Source: Artemisia argyi (taxonomy: Eukaryota > Streptophyta > Magnoliopsida > Asterales > Asteraceae). From it: a stretch of 64,000 bases of DNA. Below the pieces are notes generated by a model. That model made no database searches. It had not been told where the DNA came from and saw nothing but the letters and a program-made list of their open reading frames with translations. Both the position numbers and the translations under genes were made by a program. Positions 12,911-22,501 of this stretch are shown here, in pieces. Positions within the stretch are counted from its first letter, which is position 1. Every line of letters starts with the position of its first letter. The stretch is taken from assembly GCA_030686995.1 (NCBI GenBank), contig CM060706.1, positions 145,582,731 to 145,646,730 on the forward strand, written 5' to 3'.

Positions 12911-13059
12911 CACTGGAAAATTAGCTAAAAATATGTCTGAACTCATCATAAGTTCATGAACATGAAAATCACAATGCACAAAACATTTGTTTGAATCACA
13001 CGACAGAAATGACACACAAACCTGTCCAGTAACTTGGAGACATTTGGTAACGAAGACAT
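8828..13059 (-). CDS. LRR-WD40 repeat protein (transducin-like), nine exons, 728 residues
   Basis: Minus-strand exons: 13059-13022, 11945-11879, 11785-11174, 11088-10459, 10063-9623, 9525-9331, 9223-9167, 9059-8997 and 8911-8828. All junctions are GT-AG and phases close exactly (2187 bases with stop). Residues ~100-215 hold leucine-rich repeats (LNLDFCTSISSM, LPSLLELRF). Residues 240-450 are a basic linker. From ~425 onward come WD40 blades, including GYDNGSLRLYDI, GYSKKVAVYDI, SSFDHDIKMWDLR and SGSCDEPVVRVCCA. The C-terminus is the short exon ending YLCPSYRLGT. The start at 13059 opens a peptide MSSLPNVSKLLDR with no earlier good start. Such proteins are scaffolds; this LRR-plus-WD40 family in plants is poorly characterised and I do not assign a function. 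Introns carry a hAT MITE and two long A runs; the coding sequence looks intact. Confidence 0.9.
10326..10368. repeat. Poly-A run (43 bases) in WD40 intron 4
   Basis: Uninterrupted A on the plus strand, hence poly-T in the transcript, inside the intron 10458-10064. A similar 38-base run lies at 12872-12909 in intron 1. Confidence 0.9.
12085..12265. mobile_element. hAT-type MITE (181 bp) in WD40 intron 1
   Basis: Flanked by an exact 8-bp duplication CAACAAAG (12077-12084 and 12266-12273), the hallmark of hAT insertion. The imperfect terminal inverted repeats start CAGGGCAGAGCC on the left and CATAGGCTGAGAC on the right. Inside are CACGTGCCC and AATTGTAGTG motifs shared with the truncated copy at 52311-52460. 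Confidence 0.85.
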
Positions 13060-13130
13060 CCCAGCAACTATTTTTTTGTCACTTAGAATTTGTAGAAACA
13101 ACAGTGTGTTGTGTGAAAGTGAGTAGAGGT

Positions 13131-13140
13131 TATATATATA
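13131..13140 (-). promoter_or_regulatory. TATA box of the WD40 gene, abutting a Helitron end
   Basis: TATATATATA followed by ACC on the minus strand, 72-81 bases upstream of the ATG at 13059. The Helitron terminus lies one base upstream (13142), so all upstream promoter DNA has been displaced. Confidence 0.55.
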
Positions 13141-13141
13141 A

Positions 13142-13690
13142 CGAGCCGGGCACCCGCTCGTTGCTGCGGGAATGTTGTGTTTAATCCAAACTCGAAATAG
13201 AACGGTCAATTACTTTTATTATTTTTATTATTTTTAATTTTTTTAAAGGACTAAATTTGCAAAAGATCGCTAACGGGAGACTAACGGTGCAATTTATAGC
13301 TAACGTGAGGGACTAAAAGCGTAAAATCCTTAGCTACGGTACATGAACTATCACAACTGAATTTTTTACTGTAGCATCACTGTTTGGCACTGTAGCAACA
13401 TTATTTTCAGTTTTAGTCCCTTAACGTGGCGTTCTTTGCAAAGTTAGTCCTTAGGGACTAACAGTGAAAAAAAAGTTAACCTTAAGGACTGTTTCTGTTT
13501 ATTATTTGTACAGAAAAAGCCCCTGAAATTACTGTTCCGTTTCAAATTTAATCCATGTTTGTTAGATAAAGGTTGTTAAAGACTAACTTCGCAATTGATC
13601 ACTAACCTCAAGGACTAAAATTGGCAAACGTGAAATTTGCGTGAGCTCTGTTGGTACAGTGAAACTCACGCTTTTTAGAATATATATAAA
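13142..13690 (-). mobile_element. Non-autonomous Helitron-like element
   Basis: On the minus strand the 3' end has a GC-rich hairpin (stem CCCGC/GCGGG, 13170-13153), an 11-base spacer and terminal CTCG followed by T, the Helitron plan. The same hairpin-spacer-CTCG-T end occurs in the plus orientation at 21903-21933. The opposite end near 13690 has a TATATATTCTAAAAAG start similar to the other copy's TCCTATATATTAAAAAGG; its exact base is uncertain. The interior carries four GGACTAAA phrases and no coding. The terminal CTCG departs from canonical CTRR, which lowers certainty. Confidence 0.55.
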
Positions 13691-14505
13691 TAAGCCAACT
13701 AGCTTATTAAGTAGTAGTAGTTATTATAAAAATAGTTATTTTGATTCTTGGATATTCTCTGTCACAAGTGAATAAGCCACCTAACGTGTTATGTTTTCGA
13801 ATGGATAATAATCCCACGTGGATTCATCATATCTACACGATAAACATTACCAATTATTTTTATTCAAATGTCTGAAAACAACACTCCAACCATTATAAAT
13901 TATTGAATGTTTTTGTTAATTATGGTCGTATAAGATTAGCTACCTTGTTTATGTGTTTTATGTTTGATAGCTAGATAACTTGTAGTATTTGATAAAATCA
14001 TGTATACATTTCTACGTTAGGTATAACCAGACCCATAGTAAAACACTAATCAATAATTAGTTATAACTAAAACAAAATGTCAAACACCTACTAGTCTACT
14101 AGTTACAATGGTGTGCATGCAGAAAACTCTATAACTTAAACCATTATAATTTTGAGAAATAATGTTCTTTTGTTTGAAATTTTAGTTTAGGCTTTTTCTT
14201 CTTTTGTATGTTTTAGCAGAACATTTTCGAGATGATTTGGTTCATGAATGAAAAGACTTAGAGGTGAACGAGATTCTTTAATCATGACTCGAGTTCAAAT
14301 CTCATACTGGACTATTTTTTGACGTCTTAAATGTTTTTCTAGGTTCAGGAAATGAAAAACTTTTGTAAAATAAGTATTAGGTTTCGATCCAAACTCCTCT
14401 AATTAACAAGAAACAACTAAGTTAGTAATTAGATTACACCGTCGGGTTTTATCTGGCTTAAATAAGCCATTGAATCAACGTGAATTGAGTTAAAAGAAAA
14501 ACTGC
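13691..14505. other. AT-rich intergenic DNA
   Basis: No gene seen. A ~60-base stretch at 14424-14485 (AATTAGATTACACCGTCGGG...) is repeated, diverged, at 16051-16108, just beyond the duplicated host segment. Confidence 0.5.
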
Positions 14506-15313
14506 CGATCTACGAGTTGGAAAATTAAAAACACGTGGTGGGTCCAAAGTATCATAAACGTATGAACGAGATAAGCAAGAATATCTTGCACTATAGTTTC
14601 ATGGTCCACAAGTAGTTGTCATCTTTATTTCGTTTTCAACATGCTTTTATATTTCAATAATTGTTTGATTAGCAAATGAAAATTTACTCATCTTTCATGA
14701 AATAAAAAATGTTTAGTTTAGGTTTCTATTCTTTAAAATCTGTTAGCACTCCGTATAATGTAAGTATGTAACTAGAACAATAGCGCAAGAGATATGCATA
14801 TACTTTAACCAAAAAAAATATGCTCGCAAAACAAATTAGCTAGCAAGACGCTGCATCTTAAAAAGACACCAAACAAACGAACCGAAAAAAGAAGCAGCCC
14901 ACCTTACAGTGTCCAAATCAACCTGTGCAGATTTCAGTTAGTCGTGTAAGATGTGCCATTTCATTCCTTAAAATAAGTAGCTAAAAACATAACACGTAAC
15001 AAAAGACTCAGTTGAAGATAAACATCGGGTATTACTTGCACTATAGACGGAACTTGAATGAATTTATTGGGAGGGCCTATTGCCATATCAATTAATTTGG
15101 GAGGGCCAAAGTTGTATTTTCTTTAAACAAATATAAGTAAAACCTCAAAGTTTTGGAAGGGCCGTGGCCCTCCCCGGTCTCCACTAAGGTCCGTCCGTGA
15201 CTTGCGCGTTTGGTTCATTTCTAGGTTTACTCTTTCATGGCGATGGCTCGAATCTTTTGGACAAAGATTCTTAGATTTTGATGTTTTGTTTGGGAAAACT
15301 GAAAAGAAAAGAG

Positions 15314-15354
<41 letters not shown>

Positions 15355-15925
15355 TAGGAACATATATAACAATAATAGTTCATTATTTTTATGGCCAGAA
15401 ATATATAAGATATTATTGATTTATCAAATATGTGTTTGTAATTTCTTATGATAATTATTGATATGACCTTTTCCAATGATGAAATTGAAGTTTCGTATGG
15501 ATGTTACGTCTTTAAATGAAATTTGATATTGATATAGTTTATTGTTTCAATTGAGCAAAAGTATTCTTTGTTCCAAAAGAAAATTTTGAGCAAAAGTATT
15601 CGACAAGTTATAACATACCAAAAAATACAAAACTAACGGTTTATTCACAACTTTTGGACTACAGTGTTTCTTGAAAACTTTTATCAGCCAATAGGTCTAC
15701 TATCTTTTGCATGGACCATTAGAGTTTCTTCATCTACAAATTTTCCACAAAATTAGTATAGACCACACAGTGAAAGGACCACTTATGGAGAATTATGAAT
15801 TCGAATCCAAATAAAATTAACTGATTAAATACACATATTTTTTAACAACAACGAGTGAGAAAGAAGAACAAACTGAGAAAACCAAGCAAAACCTGATTAC
15901 ATAATTTATATTTGGGAAAATGTTT
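14506..15925. repeat. Duplicated host segment, copy A
   Basis: From ACACGTGGTGGGTCC near 14530 to CCTGATTACATAATTTATA near 15920 it matches, in the same order and orientation, 47516-48683 plus 51361-51691 (copy B). I recognise no gene in it. Copy A carries a hAT MITE and a ~44-base A run (around 15310-15350) missing from copy B; copy B carries a 2.7-kb insertion missing here. Confidence 0.8.
15042..15199. mobile_element. hAT-type MITE (158 bp)
   Basis: Flanked by ACTTGCAC (15034-15041) and ACTTGCGC (15200-15207), an 8-bp duplication with one change. Terminal inverted repeats are TATAGACGGAACTT and CACGGACGGACCTT. The paralogous copy B has the empty site ACTTGCAC at 48379-48386, which proves the insertion. 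Confidence 0.88.
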
Positions 15926-16152
15926 TTTAGATGTATCATACTTGTCACAATTTTTTTTTCTGGGTATCGAACAAATTTTTTTCCTTATACGGGTACTAAT
16001 CTTTCAAATTCAGTCTTTTTAAGTTAGTTTGTGACATTTTTGCCCTTCAAATAATTAGATTACATCATTCGGTTTTATTTGGTTTGAATAATTCATTGAA
16101 TCAACCTAAAGTTATTAGTAGATTTGTATTAGAGTTACAATTAATTATATTA
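15926..16152. other. AT-rich DNA, no feature recognised
   Basis: Contains the second copy of the short direct repeat noted at 14424-14485. No gene seen. Confidence 0.5.
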
Positions 16153-17256
16153 TCCTATATATTAAAAAGGCAATTTTTCCGTTCCACAAAAGGCGGCATC
16201 TCATTGGTTGCAATCCCGTAATACCACTGTTCATCCGTTATACCACCGTTTAAACAACTGTAGCATTCCATTCCGTATTCGAGAATCCTCTTCTCCCCTG
16301 CCTCCCTCCCACACCAGAACCCTCTTCTTGAACTTTTTCTCTTTCACAAAATATCGTTGTCTCTTCTAGAAACCTCTTTTAACACAAAAAACACACACTG
16401 GTTTACACACCTACTTTCTTATATCTTTCCCTCATCAAATAAACATCGGACGCACACAGTCCTTAACTTTGAGAATGACGATATGATTCGATCAAACCCA
16501 CAAAAAAAAATAATAATAAAAGAAAGGTTTCTTAGTTCTGATGGAAAGCAGATGCGGCGGACTTGGCGACGGAAGTGTGGTAAGGATTCCGACGGGATCA
16601 AGAAAGGCGGTACACACCCTAATAAACCTGCTACCTGTCTCTTATTTCAAGGTTTGATCTTTTTTGTTTTGGTTATATGTATTATATGTTTCTTACAGGA
16701 ATTGAGTAACTATTTGACCGCTTCTTTGATTATGGGTTTATTCTTTTTATTATTGTAGATTGTTGTTGATGATTTTTATTAAATTTTTTATGGCAGTATG
16801 AATGATTTTGTTGAAGATTTATGAGGTATGGATGTTTCCTAATTTCATTTTTTTTTTTTTTTTTTTCAGTATGAACTGGGCAAAATTATGAGTTGGTCAA
16901 AAATGATAAGGTGTGAATCTTCGAATTATTTCAATTTAAAGGTATGAATTGTTTCAATTTAAAGTCACCGGATTGCTATATGTTTATTCTACAAAAAGCA
17001 AACAAACAATGGTAAAATATGGCTTTATTTGAGCTTCATCTGCTGCAATTTGGAATTTTTGGTTGTTTTTGTATGTGTAACTGTTTTGCAAGATTCAAGC
17101 TTTTGTGTTTTTTTCTATTGAATTTCAGTTAGTTTCAGTTATTAGTGGTTTGATATGTTGACATTTGCGATCTTTTGTTTGGATTTTAAGGTTAATATAT
17201 ATTATGAAAGATTTTTCTTTTTCATGATCTTGTTCCAAAGTATTAGTTTTGGATTT

Positions 17257-18532
17257 GAGTTAATTACATAAATGGTCACTGTGGTTTGGCCAATTTTGCA
17301 CTTTCAGTCACCGAAATTTTTTTTTGACTGATTCAGTCACTGTGGTTTGCATATGTTACAGATCTAGTCCAAATTCGAATAAAATGACCAAAAAGCCCTT
17401 GCCTCTTCTTTTTCGTTAACTGTCCGTTAACTAGCATTGCAACGTTAGTCCTTTTCCGTTAAAAATTTTTTTTCTAATTTTTTTTTAGAAAAATATTTTT
17501 TTTTTCGAAAAATTATTTTTTTCTGAAATAATTTTTTCAAAAAATTAATTTTTTTCGAAAATTTATTTTTTTCTGAAATAATTTTTTCGAAAATTTTTTT
17601 TCAAAAAATTATTTTTTTTCAAAAAATTATTTTTTTTCGAAAAATTATTTTTTTCTGAAATAATTTTTTGGAAATAACTTTTTCAAAAAATTGATTTTTT
17701 TCAAAAAATTATTTTTTTCTGAAATAATTTTTTCGATTTTTCGAAAAATTAATTTTTTCTGAAATAATTTTTTGGAAATAATTTTTTCAAAAAATTAATT
17801 TTTTTCGAAAAATTATTTTTTTCTGAAATAATTTTTTCGAAAATTTTTTTTCAAAAAATTATTTTTTTTCGAAAAATTATTTTTTTTTGAAAAAATTATT
17901 TCGAAAAAATTATTTCTGAAAAAAAAATAATTTTTCGAAAAAAATTAATTTTTTGAAAAAATTATTTCCTAAAAATTATTTCAGAAAAAAATAATTTTTC
18001 GAAAAATCGAAAAAATTATTTCAGAAAAAAATAATTTTTCGAAAAAAATCAATTTTTTGAAAAAATTATTTCCAAAAAATTATTTCAGAAAAAAATAATT
18101 TTTCGAAAAAAAATAATTTTTTGAAAAAAAAATTTCGAAAAAATTATTTCAGAAAAAAATAATTTTTCGAAAAAAATTAATTTTTTGAAAAAATTATTTC
18201 AGAAAAAAATAATTTTTCGAAAAAAAAAATATTTTTCTAAAAAAAAATTAGAAAAAAAAATTTTAACGGAAAAGGACTAACGTTGCGATGCTAGTTAACG
18301 GAAAAGGACTAACGTTGCGATGCTAGTTAACGGAAAAGGACTAACGTTGCAATGCTAGTTAACGGACAGTTAACGAAAAAGAAGAGGCAAGGGCTTTTTG
18401 GTCATTTTATTCGAATTTGGACTAGATCTGTAACATATGCAAACCACAGTGACTGAATCAGTCAAAAAAAAAGTTCGGTGACTGAAAGTGCAAAAATGCC
18501 CAAACCACAGTGACCATTTATGTAATTAACTC
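17257..18532. mobile_element. Foldback MULE with long inverted repeats (1276 bp)
   Basis: Both ends read GAGTTAATTACATAAATGGTC inward, and TTTGGATTT is duplicated on either side (17248-17256, 18533-18541), a 9-bp duplication typical of Mutator-like elements. The arms of ~220-270 bp enclose ~770 bp of almost pure A/T built from units such as TTTTTTCGAAAAATTATTT and TTTCTGAAATAATTT, T-rich on the left and A-rich on the right, so the whole element can fold on itself. The right arm has three tandem copies of a ~32-bp unit containing AAAAGGACTAACGTTGC (18264-18365), against one in the left arm. No transposase. Confidence 0.9.
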
Positions 18533-19014
18533 TTTGGATTTTAATAATAGGTTTGACCAGTTTTTTTAATTATGATTATGGTTTTTCGGTCTATAGAGGT
18601 GACAGAAGTATGGAGGAATGGGTCATGAGGATGGGATTAGGGAGTTTGAAGCTAAATGTTCATCATATAAGAAGTGTTCAGTAGCGGCTAAAGAAAGCGA
18701 GATTGTGACGGCATCGGTAGGAAGTGGACATAATGATGAGAAATGTCCACAGAGAATGCATTTGGAAGCGGGGGACATCAACTTGGTCATAGGCAGAAGA
18801 GGTATTTGTTACATAAATGTATAAGTGTAAAAAGTTTCAATTTTAGATTAATAACAAGTTAAGTCTAAGATCTGGAGAAATGTGTTTTGGGTTCGTGCAT
18901 GTAATTTATTTGTATACGAGATTGGTAGAATACACGATTTACGGGTTTTCAGTAAAGGTTTACTGTAATTTATGTTTATATATTTCAAGTAAATTTGTTT
19001 GGTTTTCTTTTCAG

Positions 19015-19151
19015 GTTGTTCGGATGATTCATGGTGATGAAGCTCTTAAGATGCCGAATGAGTTTGAAACTGTGGTCAGAAGTGAGCAGGGTGTGGTTGC
19101 AGCCGTGGAGTGTACGAGGAGGCCATTTTATAGGATCCAATACCATCTCAG
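19015..19151 (+). pseudogene. Captured GMP synthase exon fragment (glutamine amidotransferase domain)
   Basis: The exon follows TTTTCAG and ends CTCAG|GTATAAG. Its translation contains MIHGDEALKMPNEFETV, RSEQGVVAAVE and RRPFYRIQYH, matching the C-terminal part of the class I glutamine amidotransferase domain of GMP synthase (usual 'SHGD...LP.GFE...SEQ...FYG.QYHPE'). The catalytic His is kept but the following Pro-Glu is lost (YHLR). Only this one exon is present, so it is a fragment carried in the putative Helitron. Confidence 0.7.
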
Positions 19152-19240
19152 GTATAAGATTTGTGATTTGGATTTTGTTGCCAAATTCAGTAGTTTGTGT
19201 TTATAGTATTGTTCATTAAGTTTGTGGTTTAAATTTGTAG

Positions 19241-19360
19241 GAAATGATACGAAAGTAGCTCACTTATGGAACCTACAAGGGGCAAAGGAAAGGTTCCGCT
19301 TAGTAAAAGCTGAATTAACAGAAGATGGAAGGTTTGATATTGCAATCATAGGATGTGACG
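19241..19360 (+). pseudogene. Captured cinnamoyl-CoA/alcohol reductase-like exon fragment
   Basis: After the acceptor TTTGTAG the reading contains [19 protein letters not shown] and [16 protein letters not shown], matching the second exon of plant short-chain reductases of the cinnamoyl-CoA reductase / dihydroflavonol reductase group (usual 'K..HL..L.GA.ERL.L.KADL...GSFD.AI.GC.GVFH'). The match stops abruptly after GCDG, where unrelated sequence begins, so it is a captured piece. Confidence 0.75.
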
Positions 19361-19467
19361 GCCCCGAGCTTGTTAACTCAAGTTGATGAGCCGCTAAAAC
19401 CAAGCTTATTAGCTTTTTACAATTCCAGTAAGTTCTATGTTGTTTTTTTTGGTGTGGTTTCTTCATT

Positions 19468-19625
19468 TTATTTGATTCGGCTTATATTTTATATGGTCAA
19501 TTTTCTGGCTTATTTTAAGATTTATGGGCAGTACGCTTATTATATCATAATAAACTTATATAAGCCATAAGTTGTAACATAAGCCGGAAAATGTAGGCTT
19601 ATAAATAATAAGCCGAATCAAATAA
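19468..19625. repeat. Palindromic MITE-like segment
   Basis: TTATTTGATTCGGCTTAT at the left is the inverse of the ATAAGCCGAATCAAATAA at the right, with further complementary 'ataagcc' blocks between. No clear target duplication, so the class is unknown. Confidence 0.5.
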
Positions 19626-19965
19626 GCTAATAAGCCCATAAAAAAGCTTGAACAACCACCCCCAAAATAAGCAATCCTTATCATGCGAACACCAGAATAG
19701 TGCTTACGTCTATAAAGAACAGAAATAAAAACACAATATGTTGATAAGCAGTCTTAAACACCCTTAAATTGTTTTTTGTATCAAGCCTGTGTAGCTCATA
19801 GTTTGACTGTCATTGATAACTAATCGCATTTATGCTGATATGCTGTGTATATAAGTAATGCCAAACACTCATCCCAAATTTTATATCTATTCCGCCTCAA
19901 GAGCTCATAGGTTGGTCATTCCTGATACTATAGTGCGTTTTCAGTATTAATAAACAGGTTATAAG

Positions 19966-20582
19966 TAGGGGTGGCAATCGAGTCGTGTTCGTGTTGACCT
20001 ATTTGGGTTCGCGTGTTGGCGGGTTAATGTAACCTCTACCCAAACACGACCCATTTATTAATCGCGTCAAGAAACTCAACCCTAACCCGCACCTGCATAA
20101 CACGTGTAACCCATTTTTGACCCGTTTAACCTATTTAAATAAATAAGTCAAATAGTTAATAAGGTTGGTGGTTTGTTGATTTAACTAGCTTAAATGCCAA
20201 AATAATATAAGGATATAAAATATCATAAAAATAATAGACAAATAACTATCCGACAATTTTCTAAGTTATAAGCGTCAATTTCTATGATAATTGAGGTATA
20301 ATCGTAATTTAATCATATTAAGTACATAACAGAATACATTTACTCCACATTCAACATAAAAATGCATGTTATATATTTTATTTTTAGAGTCTTATATACT
20401 TAAACGGGTTCACGGGTTGACCTGTTTAATATCTACTCAACCCAAACACGACCCATTTATTAAACGGGTTAGACGGGTTGACATGTTTTTGACCCAAACC
20501 TGTTTATCCTCAACCCAAATCTGTTTAACTTCGTGTCTGGTTCGTGTCGTTTAATGTGTCATGTAGACAATTGACACCCCTA
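19966..20582. mobile_element. hAT-type MITE (617 bp)
   Basis: Begins TAGGGGTGGCAAT and ends ATTGACACCCCTA, an inverted pair. Flanks are GTTATAAG (19958-19965) and GTTATAAA (20583-20590), an 8-bp duplication with one change. Inside are repeated ACCCGTTTAA and AACACGACCCATTTATTAA phrases. No coding. Confidence 0.85.
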
Positions 20583-20888
20583 GTTATAAATGGCGTTATA
20601 GGATTTAGAATTACATTACCTATAATAATAGTTACTTTTTTATGTTTCAAGCTGGAGCTGCTTTTTGCCTAATCTTATAAATAAATGATAAACTAGAGTA
20701 TGTTTATAAATCTTTTATCTAAATGGATTATCACAAAATAAACTTTAGGTCATTGCTTATAGGTGTTTCTTTTTCTTAGTCCCAAACACCCCCTAACTGA
20801 TTTAGAATATTGTTTAAGTAGAAAACAAAATGTCAAAGATCTTATTTTTAGTTATAGGGACTTGATTCTAGAGCCACTGCGAGTATGT

Positions 20889-21484
20889 GACCATAACAAC
20901 CTAGCAGATAGAAACAGAATAATAAGATAACAACTATCAGAATGCAATAATGTAGGACCTTAGATATATCAACTTTATCACTAATAAGCACGCATGGAAG
21001 GTGACTTGATGTATGTATGAGGCGTATAAAATGGAGAGAAAGAGAGATATAGATGAAGAGAACTTTTATTAAAACACACACACTTACACACACAAGCACA
21101 CACCTCAAATGACTCATTGGAGGTGTTTATATAGTACTAACATAAGATGCCCTAAAGGCTTTCCATGGGCTTTGTCATGGGCTTGGTAATGGACATGGAT
21201 TTCTTATCCTTTAAAAGGCTTACATATTTAACTAACATCATACTAGCTTACCAAGTTCCATGAGCCCATTTACATATTCTAAGACACGTTTACAAAGTTC
21301 CTATGACTAGAATGACCGCCACTTTCCTTTACATTTCTTTAATGCTAACAAATAACAAACACCTCCTTATTCGGTTATTATTTTACTATGAACTTATGTA
21401 TCAAGTTGCAGGCATAACCTGTTACTATTTTTACTCTCATCTGCATATATTGATTTTATATCTGACCATAACAACCTAGCAGAT
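20889..21484. repeat. Exact 21-bp direct repeats flanking ~150 bp plus a solo LTR
   Basis: GACCATAACAACCTAGCAGAT occurs at 20889-20909 and 21464-21484. Without the solo LTR, 149 bases separate them. It could be a local tandem duplication or the long duplication of an older retroposon. Confidence 0.6.
20951..21350 (-). mobile_element. Solo LTR (400 bp), probably copia-type
   Basis: On the minus strand it starts TGTTAGC and ends CCTACA. AATAA flanks it at 20946-20950 and 21351-21355. A TATA-like TATATAAACA lies in the middle and AATAAAA follows about 60 bases on, the order expected for U3-R. No internal region remains. Confidence 0.8.
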
Positions 21485-21941
21485 TTGTTTTTTTTCCCCA
21501 GCACATCATATTGGACCCATGGTTCTAAACTAAAGGTCTTGCTGACAATGATCAATTATTGCCATATTTCACGGTCTCCTGGCATAGGTAACCACCAACA
21601 TATGGTATAATGGATGCTAATCCTGACCGAATTATTATTGCTTTTGGAAATTGAGTTCCGTAGTGACTGCTACGTTTCAATATGGGGATGTTTCTTTCAA
21701 GGTAAACCACTAGTGTTTTGATGTCGTAATTATGTGCAATCTATAACAATATCAATTGATTTTGTAAATCAATAGCAAAATAAAAAATTGCTTATTATTA
21801 GATTAGGTGTTATTTGGGATTCAAATAGAATAATGGCCTGTAACGAATAGGTGATAAGGTTGAATACATTCTTCATTTTTCAATAAATGTTTCTCACAAT
21901 ACTCTTGCAGCAACGCGCGAGTTACCCCACTCGTTATTATT

Positions 21942-22051
21942 TGTATTAGAATATGATTGATCATATAAGCCTAAGTGTTAGGCTATAAATACTAGGTAAT
22001 ATGTATTCCCTCGTTATTCAATCAATTCAATTAATTAGTTCACGTCTTACA
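21942..22051 (+). mobile_element. Short LTR-like remnant with copia-type primer-binding site
   Basis: A 110-bp TG...CA block containing CTATAAATAC is followed directly by TGTTATCAGAGA (22052-22063), one change from the initiator-Met primer site TGGTATCAGAG. It resembles a TRIM or copia remnant. No second LTR was found. Confidence 0.4.
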
Positions 22052-22490
22052 TGTTATCAGAGACCTATGTACAAGTCACCGGACTATTGTCATCCTCCGA
22101 TCACGGGCTAAGTGTAAGCAACGATTGTAAGGTTTTCTCCGCCGAGAAGGGAGCTTGTTGATCTAGTGAAGTAACTCTCGAGTTGGGTACTCGAGGAGTG
22201 GAGTAGGGCGGAGAGGAGATCCGTGACCGAACCACTATAAATCCTCATGTTCGGTTTGCACTTTCCTTTTACTTATTGCTTTACTTTAATGTTTGCATTA
22301 TGTGATTGTTTGTGTTGTGACTTATTGATTATGCTTGTGTGATAACATGTCTTAAGTTTATGCTAGTCACAAATTAAACTTAACATCTTTCATATTAGAA
22401 CAAAGCTAAGAATGGATATTTGATACAACAAGTTTAAAGAGTTTTAAATGGTAACGTATTCACCCCCCCCCCCCCCCCTCTACGTTTTCT
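22052..22490. other. Retroelement leader-like and intergenic DNA
   Basis: Contains CCGAACCACTATAAATCC near 22230, a phrase usual in copia-type leaders or U5 regions, and a C run of about 15 bases near 22464. No ORF. Confidence 0.4.
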
Positions 22491-22493
22491 TCC

Positions 22494-22501
22494 TATAAAT
22501 A
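22494..22501 (+). promoter_or_regulatory. TATA box of the Harbinger ORF1-like gene
   Basis: TATAAATA 59 bases before the ATG at 22560, preceded by a long C run. Confidence 0.55.

Larger units (their letters stand above)
16153..21933 (+). mobile_element. Putative Helitron with captured gene fragments (5.8 kb)
   Basis: The left end is A|TCCTATATATTAAAAAGG, a typical plant Helitron 5' start. The right end has a hairpin (CTTGC/GCGAG, 21903-21920), a short spacer and CTCG|T at 21930-21934, matching the independent copy ending at 13142. Between the ends are pieces of two unrelated plant genes with introns and splice sites retained, plus three later insertions. No Rep/helicase is present, so it would be non-autonomous. 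Between about 16350 and 18840 are short ORFs (16357-16758, 18618-18824) that I cannot identify. Pairing of these two ends is an inference. Confidence 0.5.

Noticed and set aside
15123..15476. Minus-strand ORF with a polyphenylalanine run
   Set aside because: Created by the poly-A tract near 15313-15352 and the end of a hAT MITE.
16357..16758. 133-residue ORF as a possible gene
   Set aside because: No recognised domain, a hydrophobic tail from T-rich sequence, and position inside the putative Helitron; kept only as an unidentified ORF.
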